64,000 nucleotides of DNA from Crambe crambe (taxonomy: Eukaryota; Porifera; Demospongiae; Poecilosclerida; Crambeidae). Made by a program: the position numbers and the translations under genes. Of this stretch, positions 63,334 to 64,000 are shown piece after piece. Positions within the stretch are counted from its first letter, which is position 1; each line of letters begins with the position of its first letter. The DNA lies in assembly GCA_963924555.1 (NCBI GenBank), contig OZ004588.1, positions 3,844,001 to 3,908,000 of the forward strand, read 5' to 3'. Under the pieces are notes generated by a model that had not been told where the DNA came from, ran no database searches, and saw nothing but the letters and a program-made list of their open reading frames with translations.

Positions 63334-63474
63334 TCATTTTAATAAAAAAGAAATGGGGTTTAGAATATTATTTATGACATAGTAATTGACAGTATCATGC
63401 AGAATGTCCACTGAACACTTCAGGTCACTGATAAGTTTCTGCACTGATGGCTTGTCGTCAATCACCTCCATGCT
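63334..63474 (-). CDS. Possible terminal exon of another minus-strand gene
   Basis: Following a plausible acceptor (CACTCAG at 63475 upwards) the minus strand is open for about 46 codons: SMEVIDDKPSVQKLISDLK then CSVDILHDTVNYYVINNIL and a TGA at 63334-63336. The composition looks like helical protein, but no upstream exon is visible before a repeat element and a plus-strand frame intervene, and the end falls only 91 bp from the CEP290 start. I do not recognise it. It could be chance. Confidence 0.25.
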   Translation of the reverse strand, partial: SMEVIDDKPSVQKLISDLKCSVDILHDTVNYYVINNILNPISFLLK

Positions 63475-63557
63475 CTGAGTGTACGAATCAAAACGGACAA
63501 GGAATAAATTCCTTAAAAAATAGTGTCACTAGATATGAAAAACTGGATAGGCCATTG

Positions 63558-63770
63558 TACAGTGGAACCTCCGAATAATGGACACTCTGAATAAAGGACA
63601 CTTGTTGCTGTCCCACCATAGTACTTTGTGTAAATGACCTCTGAAAAAAGGACACCTCTCTGTAAAGGACACTTGTTGCTGTCCCACCATAGTATTTTGT
63701 GTAAATGACCTCTGAACAAAGAACAATTTCAGTGGCCCCAACTTGTCTGTTATTCAGAGGTTCCTCTATA
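63558..63770. mobile_element. MITE-like element with terminal inverted repeats (213 bp)
   Basis: The left end TACAGTGGAACCTCCGAATA pairs with the right end (reverse complement TATAGAGGAACCTCTGAATA). The interior contains a near-perfect tandem duplication of about 80 bp (GGACACTTGTTGCTGTCCCACCATAGTAYTTTGTGTAAATGACCTCTGAA). No coding capacity. Related copies or fragments occur at 1155-1168, 44870-45118 and 50015-50149. Confidence 0.8.
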
Positions 63771-63832
63771 TTGGCACCCTTAAGGATCGAAATACCTTAA
63801 AAATCAGAACACGTCCTTAAAATATTAAAGGC

Positions 63833-64000
63833 ATGGACATAAGTGTGTCCATCCCTCAAGACTTGATTGATGAGTTCTGTGAAGGAACCTCTCACCTCTC
63901 AGCTAGCACCACTCCAGAGTCTGATCCAGTGTATGTCTTCAAGAAAATAAAGGAGGTCAAGGAGATATTCAAACCTGAATACCAGGTGGGAGAGATCACC
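63833..64000 (+). CDS. First exon (partial) of an unidentified plus-strand gene
   Basis: Open from an ATG at 63833 to the window edge, with a possible donor (ACCAG|GTGGGAG) near 63985. The predicted start is MDISVSIPQDLIDEFCEG, followed by a Ser/Thr-rich stretch and VFKKIKEVKEIFKPEYQ, acidic then basic. The preceding AAAG could instead be a splice acceptor, in which case this is an internal exon. I do not recognise the family. It would continue the strand alternation seen along the window. Confidence 0.4.
   Translation, partial: MDISVSIPQDLIDEFCEGTSHLSASTTPESDPVYVFKKIKEVKEIFKPEYQVGEIT

Overview
The window is animal nuclear DNA. Genes are split by many mostly short GT-AG introns and are homologous to metazoan families (BCL2, EXT2, iodotyrosine deiodinase, phenylalanine hydroxylase, CEP290, MRPL23, HINT, SRCR and Death-domain proteins). 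Small single-SRCR receptors, Death-domain proteins, compact gene spacing and high A+T suggest an early-branching animal, most likely a demosponge; this is inference, not proof. Gene models were built by joining open frames at splice sites and checking phase. The EXT2, MRPL23, SRCR, BCL2-like, HINT, PAH and CEP290 models, and RCC1-gene exons 2-33, sum to whole codons without internal stops.

Layout. 1-708 (+): 3' end of a Death-domain gene. 2019-16298 (-): a roughly 33-exon gene encoding an N-terminal beta-propeller, a clathrin/VPS-like solenoid, an RCC1 propeller and a C-terminal Cys/His cluster; one of its introns carries a + strand SRCR receptor gene (3937-4889). 16387-16952 (+): MRPL23. 17429-21343 (-): a 557-aa BCL2-family protein. 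21587-22494 (+): an unrecognised 216-aa protein. 23013-43575 (-): EXT2, 13 exons, with a 13.3 kb last intron. 43792-44694 (+): intronless iodotyrosine deiodinase. 44764-45637 (-): HINT hydrolase. 46004-49324 (+): phenylalanine hydroxylase, 9 exons. 49513-63243 (-): CEP290, 35 exons, 2297 aa. 63833-64000 (+): start of a further gene.

The main genes alternate strand without exception, giving close divergent pairs (gaps of about 90-370 bp, probably shared promoters) and close convergent pairs (70-520 bp between stops). Visible promoter elements include a perfect NRF-1 palindrome above CEP290, an ETS site with two opposed TATAAAAA boxes between the BCL2 gene and its partner, and a CACGTG palindrome above MRPL23.

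The non-coding sequence is rich in simple repeats, several of them touching splice sites, in minisatellites, and in short terminal-inverted-repeat (MITE-like) elements. No tRNA, rRNA, CRISPR, autonomous transposon or viral gene was recognised. The genes do not form one pathway; they are housekeeping (MRPL23, HINT), heparan-sulfate synthesis (EXT2), aromatic amino-acid and halotyrosine metabolism (PAH, IYD), apoptosis or mitochondrial control (BCL2-like), cilium (CEP290) and surface or innate recognition (SRCR, Death domain).
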